Shown here: piece by piece, positions 1 to 12,700 of the stretch
Layout of the letters: each line of letters starts with the position of its first letter
How positions within the stretch are numbered: the stretch's first letter is position 1
From: Brevibacillus dissolubilis
GTDB lineage: Bacteria; Bacillota; Bacilli; Brevibacillales; Brevibacillaceae
Direction: 5' to 3'
Length of the DNA: 64,000 nt
NCBI RefSeq assembly: GCF_006170445.1
Contig: NZ_VCNA01000002.1
Location: 62,001-126,000, forward strand
Position numbers and translations under genes: made by a program
Notes under the pieces: model-generated
The model's database searches: none
What the model was told of the DNA's origin: nothing
The model's input: the letters and a program-made list of their open reading frames with translations, nothing else

Positions 1-3000
1 GTCGCTGATCACATGATCGGTTGGAAGTGGGCGGACTTGAGCCTGTCCGACTTGGTTCCAGTAGCCTTTTTCTTGGAGCAGGGCTTTGCTGGTGGCATAA
101 GCATCCAATTGTTTGGCCCACTCTTGGAACGAAGTGGTCTTCTCAGGGAATGTGATCGCTTCCCCTTGGCTTGCCTGGGTGTACGCGGAGGTGAAATCTT
201 CAAGCAGGATGCGCCAGGATACCCCGTCGATGACCAAGTGATGAATGGCAATCAACAGATGATCTCCCGCACCGGTCTGGAACAGGCCAAGCTTGACCAG
301 TGGACCGTTGAGATCGATGCTCGCTTGGATCCGACTTGCTTCTTGCTCGATTCTTTCTGCTAAGATGGTCTCGTCTGCGACTTGGGTCAGATCGATGACT
401 TCGAGCTGCAAGGCATGTTCGTTGGTGTCACTGATGCCTTTGTTCACTTGTCGGAGGCTGTCCGCATCCATCGTAAAACTCATCCGCAATGCATCGTGAT
501 GCTCCACCAGTCGGGCGAAGACCTGACGTAATACATCCGGGTCAAATCCTTCTTGTCGGTACAGCATGTTCGCTTGGTTAAAATGATGCAGATCGGTCTG
601 ATGCTCCTCGAAGAACCAGCGCTGGATCGGTGTAAGCAGGACATCCCCCTCGACCGTTCCTTGGTCATGGGTCTGGGTGACGGTCTTGATGTACTTGCTC
701 AGCTCGGCAATCGTCGGATTCTTGAACAGGTCGCTGATCACCATTTTGCAGCCTTGCTTGTTGAGGCGGGCAGAGATCTGAATCGCCTTGATCGAGTCGC
801 CCCCTACTTCAAAGAAGTTGTCGTAAATACTGATGCGGGCTACACCCAGAACCGTTTGCCAGCAGTCTGCAAGCATCGCTTCGATTTCGTTGCGTGGTGC
901 CGTGTATTCGGCGCCGGACGCCATGGCTGCTGCGTCTGGTTTTGGCAGAGCTTTCTTGTCGATTTTGCCGTTGACCGTCAGCGGCATCTGATCCAGCTGG
1001 ACAAAAAAGGCTGGAATCATGTACGACGGCAGATGCTGTCCGATGTGGCTGCGCAGTTCTGCGACAGGCAGATTGCGGCTGGCCACGAGGTAGGCACATA
1101 GCTCGGTCTGGCCGCGCTCATCGGTATGCGCGAGGACAACGGTTTCTCTCACGTCTTCGTGCGTGAGCAGCTGGGCTTCGATCTCACCGAGTTCGATCCG
1201 GTAGCCGCGGACTTTTACCTGATCGTCGATACGGCCGAGGTATTCGATGTTGCCATCAGGGAGCCATCTGACCAAGTCACCCGTCTTGTACATGCGTTCG
1301 CCTGGGACGAATGGGTTTTGGACAAATGCTTGTTCAGTCAGATCAGGACGGTTGAAGTAGCCGCGTGCAAGACCTGTACCGCTGATGCAAAGCTCGCCTG
1401 GGATACCGACTGGCTGTAATTGATTGTCCGTATTCACGATGTAGACCTGCGTATTTGAAATCGGTTGGCCGATTGGGACAACGCCATCCGTACGGTCACG
1501 GGCGATCCATGCCGTAGCCATGATGGAGGATTCAGTCGGGCCGTACGCATTCCAATACGTCAGGCGGTCTTTCCACGTCTGGACGATCTCCTTGTTGGAC
1601 GCGGAGCCGCCTGTGATGAGTAGACGCAGGGACTTGAATTGGTCAGGATCGACACTGGTGATGTAGACCGGCGGAATGAACGAAACGGTAATCTGGTTCG
1701 TCTCGACGAACGTACCGAATGCAGCCGGATCTTGTACGATCTCCTGTGTCGGCAGGTACAGTGTCGCACCTGAGAGCAGGCACATCATGATTTCTAATAC
1801 AGATGCGTCAAAGGAGAAGCTGGCGAATTGAGTGAAACGGTCCTTCTTGCCAAGCTCAAACTGACTTTGCACATACGTGTGCAGGCTGACAATCCCGTGA
1901 TGCTCCAGCATGACCCCTTTTGGTTTTCCGGTTGTACCGGATGTGTAGATCACATAGGCGAGGTCGGTTGCGAGTGCACCCTGCTCTGGATTGGATGTGT
2001 CGCCATGGTACAGGCTGGCATCGTCGAGGTTCATGACGCGGATGTCTGTTGGGACTTTTTCGTTGAGATGGCTTTGGGTGAGCAGCACCTTCGCCTGACT
2101 GTCTTCGAGCATGTATTGGATGCGGTCGATTGGATAGACCGGATCGACTGGTACATACGCCCCACCTGCTTTGAGCACAGCCATAATCGCAATGATCATC
2201 TCCAGGGAACGGTCAGCCATAATCGCTACGATGTCGTCTCTCTTCACTCCTTCTGCGATGAGAAGGCGGGCCAGTTGGTTGGCTTTTTCATTCAGCTCCT
2301 GGTAGCTGAGCTGCTGACCTTGGTAATAGAGAGCCGGATGTGCCGGATGGTTCGCCGCTTGCATCTCAAAGATCTGGTGGATCGTCGCCTCTTGTGGATA
2401 GTCCATGCTGTTCAGGTTGAAGGCTGTGATCAGCTGTTCTTTTTCTGCGTCTGTAACCATGTCGATCTCAGAGAGACGGATCTGATGGTTGGACACGATG
2501 GAACGAAGCACTTGGGTGTAGTGACCCGCCATTCGTTGCATGGTGTCTGCGCGGAACAGCTTGGTGCAGTAGTTGAGGTAGAAGACCAGCTCGTCATCGC
2601 CCTCTTCTGCTGCCAGTGTCAGGTCAAACTTGGCAAGCTGCAGGTCCCCTTCATACGGGGTGGCTGTTACGCCGTCGAGGCTCACGCTTGCCCGACCCAT
2701 GTTTTGCAGGGTGAACATCACGTCAAACAGTGGATTGCGGCTCATGTCCCGCTTCACATCTAATCGATCCAGCAGTTCCTCGAACGGATAATCTTGATTT
2801 TCAAAGGCATGCAGAGCCGTTTCCTTCATCTCTTGCAGGAAGGTGTCAAACGTCTTGTGGCGCGCCGGATAGCCGCGCAGCACGAGTGTGCCGACGAACA
2901 TTCCCACGATTGACTCCAGATCTGCATGTGGACGGCCAGCAATCGGGCTTCCGACGAGGATTTCCTCTTGACCGCTGTACTTAGCCAGCATCGCTTGGAA

Positions 3001-3755
3001 AGCACTGAGCAGTACCATGTACAAAGTCGTGCCAGTCTCGGATGCAAGTCGGCGAAGCTCCTGTACCAGTTCCTTGTCGATGGAGAACGGTACGATGTCA
3101 CCCTCGAAGCTTTGCACAGACGGACGGGCAAAGTCGGTCGGCAGAGTCAAGGACGGGATTTCACCGGACAGTGCTTCTAACCAGTACGCTTCTTGCTGCT
3201 TCATCGCATCAGTCTGGTAGAAAGCTTGCTGCCAGGCGGCGAAGTCTTTGTACTGAATGCGCAGTTCTGGAAGCTGTCCGCCCGCATAGAGCTGGGACAG
3301 TTCTTCGAAAAGGATATTCAGCGAGACCCCGTCGGAAATGATGTGGTGCATGTCGATCATCAGCGCGTGATCATCCTCTCCGAACGTCACGAGCTCGGCG
3401 CGGATCAACGGCGCTTGGCTGAGGTCGAACGGACGGATGAAGCCTTGTACCGCTTGGGACAGCAGTTCGTCACGGGAGACGGTGTCGGATGCGAGATGAG
3501 TAAGTGGCATCTCGAAGCGTACTTCTGGATGAATGCGCTGCACAGGCTCACCATCGATCCAGTCAAACGACGTACGCAAGCTCTCATGACGCTGTACCAG
3601 CTCTTGGAGGGCAAGCTCCAGACGTGCGGCATCTATCGTACCGTTGAGGGTAAGCACGACTGGCATGTTGTACGCAGTCTCTGCGCCTTCCATCTGTGCG
3701 ATGATCAGCACTCGTTTTTGTGTGGAGGAGACTGGGTAGTAATCGCGTGTCTCCA
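1..3755 (-). other. NRPS module 4 of left synthetase: C-A(hydrophobic/aromatic)-T-E (E cut by window edge)
   Basis: The right boundary is approximate. C4 has HHIISDG. The A code reads DALFIGAIMK, a hydrophobic pocket that I cannot assign to a single residue. T4 is GGDSI type and is followed by the first ~200 residues of an E domain with HHLVIDGVSWR, so the fourth residue should be D-configured. Confidence 0.75.
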
Positions 3756-6700
3756 CTGGTTGGATCGCCGCATAGGATTGCTTCTGAGACTGTCCGATCA
3801 GTTCTGCCTGCTGCTCCACGGTGGTATGTGTGAAAATATCACGCAGAGCGATCTTGGTATCGAATTCTTTATGCAGCTTGGAGACGAGTACGGTCGCCTT
3901 GAGCGAGTGACCACCAAGGACGAAGAAGTCATCACGCACGCCTACTTGCTCCATGCCGAGCAGTTCTTTCCAGATGGTAACGAGCTTCTCTTCCCGTTCA
4001 TTACGTGGTGCGATGTACTCGGTGCCGCTGCCGATGAAGCCGTCTGTCGGAAGAGCTTTGCGGTCGATCTTACCGTTGGCTGAGAGTGGCATGCTCTCCA
4101 GTTGTACGAAGTGAGACGGGATGAAGTAATTCGGTAATTCTTCACTCAGGAACTCACGCATCTCAGACGCCGTAATCTCTCTGGTAGCGACGATATAGGC
4201 GCAGAGGTATTTTTCCCCGGCATGATCTTCGCGGGCGACTACGACGGTTTCTTTCAAGTCTGGATGCGCCAAGATTTGGGTCTCGATCTCGCCAAGCTCA
4301 ATCCGGTACCCGCGGATTTTCACCTGATGGTCGATCCGGCCGAGGTATTCGATATTGCCGTCCGGCATCCAGCGGGTCAGGTCTCCGGTACGGTACATCC
4401 GCTCCCCTGGGACAAAAGGATTCTCAACGAATTTTTCAGCGGTCAGTTCTGGACGGTTCAGATAGCCACGGGCCAGCTGTACTCCTCCGATGCAGAGTTC
4501 ACCTGCGACTCCGATAGGCTGGAGCTGGTTCTCTGGGCTGACGACGTAGAGCTGAGTATTGTCGATCGGTTTCCCGATTGGTACGGTGTCGAGTGCTTCC
4601 CCTGTGGAGCAGTCAAACACAGATACGTCGACGGTCGCCTCGGTTGGGCCGTACAGGTTGATCAGCTTGGTTCCGTGTGCTTCGTGAAGCAGTCGGTTGA
4701 ACCGTTCGACATGTGCTACCTGCAGGGCTTCCCCTGAAGCGAAGACATGGCGTAGGCTGGCAAGGCGGCTGATTTCACTGCGGTTGATGTCGATATGCTC
4801 TAGGAAGGCATGCAGCATCGACGGTACGAAGTGCATCGTCGTCACGCGGCGGCGTTCGATCTCGTTGACGATGGTAGCCGGCTCTTTCTCCCCTTCTGGG
4901 ATTAGGTAGCTGACTTGTGCCCCGACGAATGACCACCAGAACATCTCCCATACGGATACGTCAAAAGTGAACGGTGTCTTTTGCAGGATTACATCGCTTT
5001 CCCCAAGCGGATAAGCCTTGTCCATCCAGAGCAGGCGGTTCAGTACGGACCAGTGCTCGATCATGGCTCCTTTTGGCTTGCCGGTAGAGCCGGAGGTGTA
5101 GATGACATAGGCCATATCTGTCGGCTGATTGATATGTTCGAGGTTGGAGCCGTCTTCGTGGTAGGCATCCGGTTGATCCAAGTCGATGACCAGACCGTCA
5201 AAAGCAACCACACCGATCAGATGAGACTGTGTCAAGAGAACCTGTGCCTGGCTGTCTTCCAAGGTGAATTCCAGACGGTCCTGCGGATGCTTCGGATCAA
5301 GCGGCAGATAGGCACCGCCTGCCTTGATAATCCCCATGATCCCGACGATCATCTCAAGTGAGCGTTCTGCCATAATCCCCACGATGCTGTTGGCCGTCAC
5401 TCCATTCGCACGAAGGGTACGGGCGACTTGGTTGGCACGGTGGTTCAGCTCGCCGTAGGTCAACTGCTGGTCTTGGAAATAGACCGCTGGCTGATCTGGG
5501 ATGCGCGCTACTGTCGCTTCCATCAGCTGATGTATCGTCTTGTCACGCGGGAAGTCCGCTTCTGTGTCGTTGAACACCCCTAAGACTTGGTGCTTCTCGG
5601 CATCGGTCAGGATGTTGATGGTGCCGATATGGGCCTCAGGATTGGTCACAATAGCTTGGGCGAGTACGCTGAGGTGGCTCGCGATGTTCTCTACCAGCTG
5701 CGGATCGTAGACGACCGCATTGTATTTGAAGTTGATATATAACTCATCGTTAGGTGCGACCAATACGGTGAAATCATAGTTGGTCTGCTCGAACGCATCC
5801 ATCTGAGCAAAATCAAAGCGGAGACGCTCTTCACCAGCTGCTGTCTCCTCTTCGTCCGGTGTCGGATAGTTCTCAAAGACGACGAGGTGGTCGAGCAGGT
5901 CTTTTTTCAGGCTGCTCAGTGCCTGGGTCTCTGCGAGGGACAAATAATCATAAGCAGAGGAAGCCAGACTTTGTGCCTGTACGTCCTTGAGCAGATCCAC
6001 AAAGCTCATCGCTGCATTCGGCTGGACGCGCACAGGGATGGAGTTGATGAACAGACCGACGATTTGTTCAATTCCTTGCACATCCGCGTTACGACCGGAT
6101 ACGACTGCACCGAATACGACATCGGTCACGCCGTTGTAGCGTCCCAAGAGAATGCCCCAGAGGCTTTGGAACACATTGTTGAGTGTGGTCTGGTGCTGCT
6201 TCGCCAGACGCTCCAAGCCAGCGGTCGTCGCTTTGTCGAGGAAGAAGATATGACTGCCTTGCACATAGCTGCTGGTCTTCGGTGTGCGCCATTTTGGCAG
6301 GGTCGCCAAATGCTCATAACCTGCGAGGTACTGCTGCCAGTAAGCAAGCGCCTCTTCTCTGTCTTGGTTCTCCAGCCAGCCGATGTAGTCGCTGTATGGA
6401 TACACCACACCAAGCTGAGCCTGTGTCTGATGGAGCGCCGCATGGTAGGTCCGCAACAGCTCATCGAGTACCAGAACGAAGCACCAGCCATCCAGAATGA
6501 TGTGATGGAAGCTGATCAGCATCCGATACGTATCCACACCTGTCTGGAATACGCTGATCCGCAGCAATACATCACGGGACAGATCGAAGCCGCGCTGTTT
6601 ATCCTGCTCACGGAATGCAGTAAGACGGGCCTGTTGCTCCTCTTCCCCAAGCGTTGACCAGTCTTCAAAATGAATCGTGGTGGTGCGTTCGCGCAGGACG

Positions 6701-9700
6701 ATCTGGTGCGGACGTGCGAGATGCTCGTGGACAAACACCGTGCGCAACGCATCATAGCGGGCCAAGACAGCATGGAGACTCTGCTCCATCAGCGCAAGGT
6801 CAAACCGGCCTGTGAACGGAATGCAGTTTTGCTCAAAATAAGCAGGACTGTCTGGTTCGAGCATCGCGTGGAACAGCATCCCCTCCTGCATCGGGGAAAG
6901 CGGATAAGCCTTCGTGATCGCAGCCTCTTTGACCTGTTGTTGTACCGTCGCCTTGATCTGTTCGAATTCGGCAATCGTCAGGGTACGCGCCCCCACATCA
7001 GATGGTGTCTGTTCGCTGACCTTCTGTTCGGCACAATGCTCGATGATCGCAATCAGATTGGCTTTGAACTGATCTGCAAGACGCTTCATGGTCGCTTTGC
7101 CGAACGCATGGTGGTTGTACGCGAGCGCCATTTGCAGCTTGCCGCCAAAAATACCGCCATTGATCTCCACTTGTTGACCACGGACAAATTGGTCGCTGAG
7201 CGCTTCTCCACTAGGCATAGACGATGCGGCGAACACCTCTGTCGCGCTGTCCTGATCGAACTGCCCCAGATAGTTGAAGCTGATCTCCGGCTGCAGAGCA
7301 AATGTCAACGACTCACGGTACTCAGCTGGAGTCAGATACTGCAGGATGCCATAGCCGACCCCTTTGTTCGGAATCTGACGCAGGGTTTCCTTGACCTGCT
7401 TGATTTGGGCAGCGATGTCAGATTGATTGGTATGGATCACGACTGGATAGGCGGAGGTGAACCAGCCGACTGTCCGGGTGATATCCATGCCTTCCATGAT
7501 GTCTTCACGTCCATGACCTTCGAGCAGGATAAGCTGGTGATCAGCCCCTGTCCAAGCCGAAAGCGTCATACCCAGTGCGGTGAGCAGCAGATCGTTGATT
7601 TCGGTATGGTAAGCGTGATGCACATGTGTTAACAGGCGTTTGGTATGGGCTTTGGAAAGCTGGATTTGCAGGGTAGAGCTGTCTTTTTTGCGGTTTTCTC
7701 CGGTATGCTCGTCGCGTGGCAAGGCTTGAATCGGGGTCTGCTCCAGTTGGTTCCAGTATGGGACTTCTTTGAGCAGGGCCTTGCTCGTCGCATACGATTG
7801 CAGACGGGTCGCCCATTCCTTGAACGATACGGTCTTCGCCGGGAACACGATCGCTTCCCCGCGCAATGACTGTGCATAGCCCGTAGAGAAATCCTCCAGC
7901 AAAATGCGCCAGGATACACCGTCCACAACCAGATGGTGGATGACGATGAGCAGATGGTCACCTTGCACGGTATGGAACAGACCCAGCTGTACCAGCGGCC
8001 CCTTCCCTGTCAGGTCGATGCCAGCGTGCAGGCGGTCGGCTTCCTTGGCGATGAGTGCGGCTGTCTCCTTCTCCTCTGTCACATGGGTCAGATCGAATTC
8101 TTCCAGATGGAATGGAGCATCTGTCACTCCTTGATTCACCTGTTCGATCACGCCGTCTGTGCCAAACCCATAGCTCATCCGCAGTGCATCATGATGCTCG
8201 ATGATGCGTCCGAATACCTCGGCTACTTTTTCCCGATCAAATCCTTCTGCACGGAAAATCATATTGGCTTGGTTAAAATGATGACGATCCTGATCCTGTG
8301 TCGCAAAGAACCAGTGCTGGATCGGAGTGAGCGGTACCTCCCCTTCGACCATTCCCTGGTCAAATGTGGTGGTGACAGACTTGACGAATTGACTCAGCTC
8401 GGCAATCGTCGGGTGCTTGAACAGATCGCGCATCTCCAGCTTGAGCCCTTCTTTGTGCAGGCGGGCTGAGATCTGGATCGCTTTGATCGAGTCGCCCCCG
8501 ATCTCGAAGAAATTGTCGTTGATCCCGACGCGGTCGATTCCCAGCACACTGCCCCATGCGTCAGCAAGAATCGCTTGTGTATCGGTGACAGGTGCGGTGT
8601 ATTCCAGACCGGTTGCTTTGGAGCCTTCTGGTTTTGGCAGTGCTTTTTTATCGATCTTGCCGTTGACGGTGAGCGGCATCTCGTCGAGTTGGACGAAGTA
8701 TGCTGGGATCATATAGCTTGGCAAGTGTTTTCCGATATGTTGACGTAATTCGGTTACGGACAACTCTCTTGTAGCGGTCAGATAAGCGGCCAAGTCGGTG
8801 GTGCCATGCTCATCGGTCAATGGGATGACGATGGTCTGAATGATCTCATCGTGAGTCAACAGCTGTGCCTCAATCTCACCCAGCTCAATCCGATAACCAC
8901 GCACTTTGACCTGATCATCCAAGCGGCCCAGATATTCGATATTGCCATCTGGCATCCAGCGCACGAGGTCACCTGTTTTATACATCAGTTCACCTGGAAC
9001 GTACGGATTGGTGACAAAAGCAGCAGCGGTCAGTTCCGGACGGTTGAGATATCCGCGGGCCAAGCCTACCCCGCCGATGCACAGCTCACCCGGTACGCCG
9101 ATTGGCTGCAGCTGATGCGCGCTGTTGACCACATAGAGCTGCACGTTGTCGAGCGGTTTACCGATGGTGATCAGGCCGTCTTCGCGCTCCTCGGCGATCC
9201 ATCCCGTTGCCTGTACGGATGCTTCGGTTGGGCCGTACGCATTGACGTAGCGTACACGCTTGCTCCAGGTGCGTACCATCTCGATGGTAGTAGCGGAACC
9301 ACCTGTAAACAGCAGGCGAAGAGATGTCAGTTGATCCGGATTGATATGCACGGCAAAAACAGGTGGCAAAATCGCTGCCGTGATCTGATGCTCTCTCATG
9401 TACGCTTCGTAGAGTGCCGGATCTTGCGTGGTCTCTTTGGTCGGCACGTAGAGAGTGGCTCCGTTGAGCAGGGCCATGAAAATCTCTTTTACCGATACGT
9501 CAAACGAGGAGCTGGCATACTGCATGACACGGTCCTGCTCAGACATCCCGTAGTGCGTACGGATGTTCTGAATCAGGTTCGGAATCCCGTGGTGCTCGAC
9601 CATTACCCCTTTTGGTTTCCCGGTTGTACCAGAGGTGTAGATGACATAGGCCAGATCGGTTGTCTGTACCTTATAATCTGGATTAGCAGTCTCTCCGCTA

Positions 9701-12700
9701 TAGAGCGACTCATCATCAACAAGCAGGATATGCCCGTCAAAAGGTACGTTCTCTGCATAGGGACGCTGGGTCAGCAGAATCTGTGCCTGGCTGTCTGTCA
9801 GCATGTACCCAATACGTTCAGCAGGATAGATCGGGTCGATCGAGACATAGGCCCCACCTGCTTTGAGGATGGCGAAGATGGAGACGATCATCTCTACAGA
9901 ACGGTCTGCCATGATCGCGACGAGCTGGTCGGCCTGTACTCCTTTTTCACGGAGATGACGGGCGAGCTGGTTCGCCTTTTCATTCAACTCCCGATAGGTC
10001 AGCAGCTGGCCCTCCACATAAAGCGCAGGGTGATCCGGGCGAAGCGATACCTGCTCTTCAAACAGCTGGTGGATGGTCCGATCAGCTGGATATGGGGTTG
10101 GGGCCGGATTGTACTCTTGTAACAGAGTCTCTTTCTCGGCGACCGTCAGCATGTCGATCTCAGACAGGCGAACGCTTGGATTGTGCAGAATGGCATGGAG
10201 AATCTGGACAAAATGAGCCAGCATGCGCTCAACGGTCTCCTGTTTGAACAGCTTGGTGCAATAGTTGAAAGCAAACTGATAATGATCTTCGTAATCTGCT
10301 ACCTCAAAGGTCAGATCGAACTTGGCAATGTCAAAGCTGAGTGGATATGGACTCACTGTGGCATCGCCGAAAGCCAGGTCAGATCGCGGAGTATTTTGCA
10401 GGACGAACATCACGTCAAACAGCGGATTACGGCTGAGATCGCGCTTGATGCCCAGTTTTTCGATCATCGTTTCGAGCGGATAATCTTGGTTTTCGTTCGC
10501 GCGTAAGGAGGCTTCTTTCATCTCCTCTAAGAAGGCAGCAAAGGTCTTCTCTGCTTCTGGATAGCCACGCATCACGAGGGTGCTGACGAACATCCCAATC
10601 ATCGACTGCAGGTCAGCATGTGGACGGCCGGCGACCGCGGTACCGACGAGGATGTCGTGTTGCCCGCTGTATTTGGACAAGAGTACTTGGAAGGCGGTCA
10701 ACAGTACCATGTACATGGTTGTTCCTGTCTGTGCAGCCAAGTCACGCAGCGATTGGGTAAGCTTCGCATCTGTGAGGAAGGACACGGTCGCACCGTCGAA
10801 GCTTTGCACCGCTGGTCTTGGGAAATCGGTCGGCAGCTGCAGGACTGGAATCTCCCCGTCCATATGACGTAACCAGTACTGCTCTTGGATCTCCATTACA
10901 TCAGTCTTGAACAGCTCCTCTTGCCATACCGCAAAATCTTTGTATTGCACACGCAATTCTGGCAATTCTTCTCCCACATACAATTTGGACCATTCATCAA
11001 ACAAGACCGCGATGGAGACCCCGTCCGAAATGATGTGGTGCATATCGAGCATCAGCAAGTGTTTTTTCTCGCCGTACGTGATGAGTTGGGCCCGGAATAA
11101 CGGGGCTTTTGCCAGTTCAAACGATTGCACAAATTTGCCAACAGTAACTCCAATTTCCTCTTCTGTTGTAACTTGGTGATCCAGTGTAAAATCAATACTT
11201 GGCTTGATCTGCTGCACAGGCTCCCCGTCTACCCAGACAAATGAGGTACGGAAGCTGTCGTGGCGGTCGATGAGGATTTGGATCGCGCGCTCCAGACGAG
11301 CCGGATCGATCTCACCTTCGATCTTCCACAAATTTGGCATGTTGTACGTAACCGATGCGCCTTCCAGCTGGCTGGTGATCAGCATCCGTCTTTGTGCGGC
11401 AGACAGTGGATAGTAGTCGCGTGTCTCCACCGGTTCGATGGAGCTAAAGGTGGTTTTTTCCTCCATTTGCGTGACCGCCGCTTCCTTCATCCCGCTCTCC
11501 AGCAGATGAATCATCTCTGCGATGGTTTGGAATTGGAACACATAACGAATCGACAAATGAATTCCGAACGCTTTATGGATCTGGGAAACAAGCACGGTTG
11601 CTTTCAGTGAATGTCCGCCTAACTCGAAGAAATTCTCATGGATTCCGATCCGCTCGATCCCCAATACATCCTGCCAGATCTCTGCAAGCTTGGCTTCTGA
11701 CTCGGTACGTGGGGCGACATATTCCTTGCTTGCGGTCAGGGAAGTGTCAGGTTTTGGCAGAGCACGCTTGTCAATCTTGCCGTTGGTGGTAAGCGGCATC
11801 TTGTCCAAGCTGACAAAATGGGTCGGAATCATATAGTGCGGCAGGTCTTGACTCAGATACGCTTTCCAGTCGGATACGTTAGGGAGTTCCTGCTGATCTT
11901 GCTCCACGACGACATAGGCACAGAGATAACGGTGACCCGGTTCATCTTCACGGGCGATAACCACCGCTTCTTTGACCGCTTCATGATCGTTCAGCTTGGC
12001 TTCGATTTCACCCAGCTCGATACGGAAGCCGCGGATTTTGACCTGCATGTCGATCCGGTCGAGGTATTCGATATTGCCGTCAGGAAGCCACTTCACCAAG
12101 TCGCCGGAGCGATACATCACTTTTCCTGGGCGGAACGGATGCGGTACGAATTTTTCTGCGGTAAGATCTTCGCGGTTGAGATAGCCGAGTGCCACCCCGT
12201 CCCCTGCGATGCACAATTCACCGGCCACGCCGATCGGCTGGATTTTGTTTTGGGCATCGAGGACATAGAGTTCCGTGTTCGCCAGCGGTTTTCCGATTGG
12301 GACGGTAACGGCTTTTTCCGGTACCTCGTTGATCGGGTAATAGGTGGCAAATACGGTCGTTTCGGTAGGTCCATAGACGTGGATCAATACATCTGGCCCG
12401 AGGAACTCCAGTGCCTTGCGGATATGACGTACCGAGCAACGCTCCCCGCCGAACAGGATTTTGCGGACTCCCTGCAAGCTCTCAACGGCCACTTCTACCA
12501 ATGTATTAAACAGAGCTGTCGTACTAAAGAATGCGGTTACACTTTCATCCCGGATGAGAGCCGACAGGGCCACAATATCGGTCACAGTCTCTTTTTTCAT
12601 CAGAACCAGCTTCGCTCCGTTCAACAGCGCACCGAAAATATCAAAGGTGGAACCGTCGAAGGCGTAGTTGGAGAGCTGCAACAGGGTGTGGTCTTCGTTG

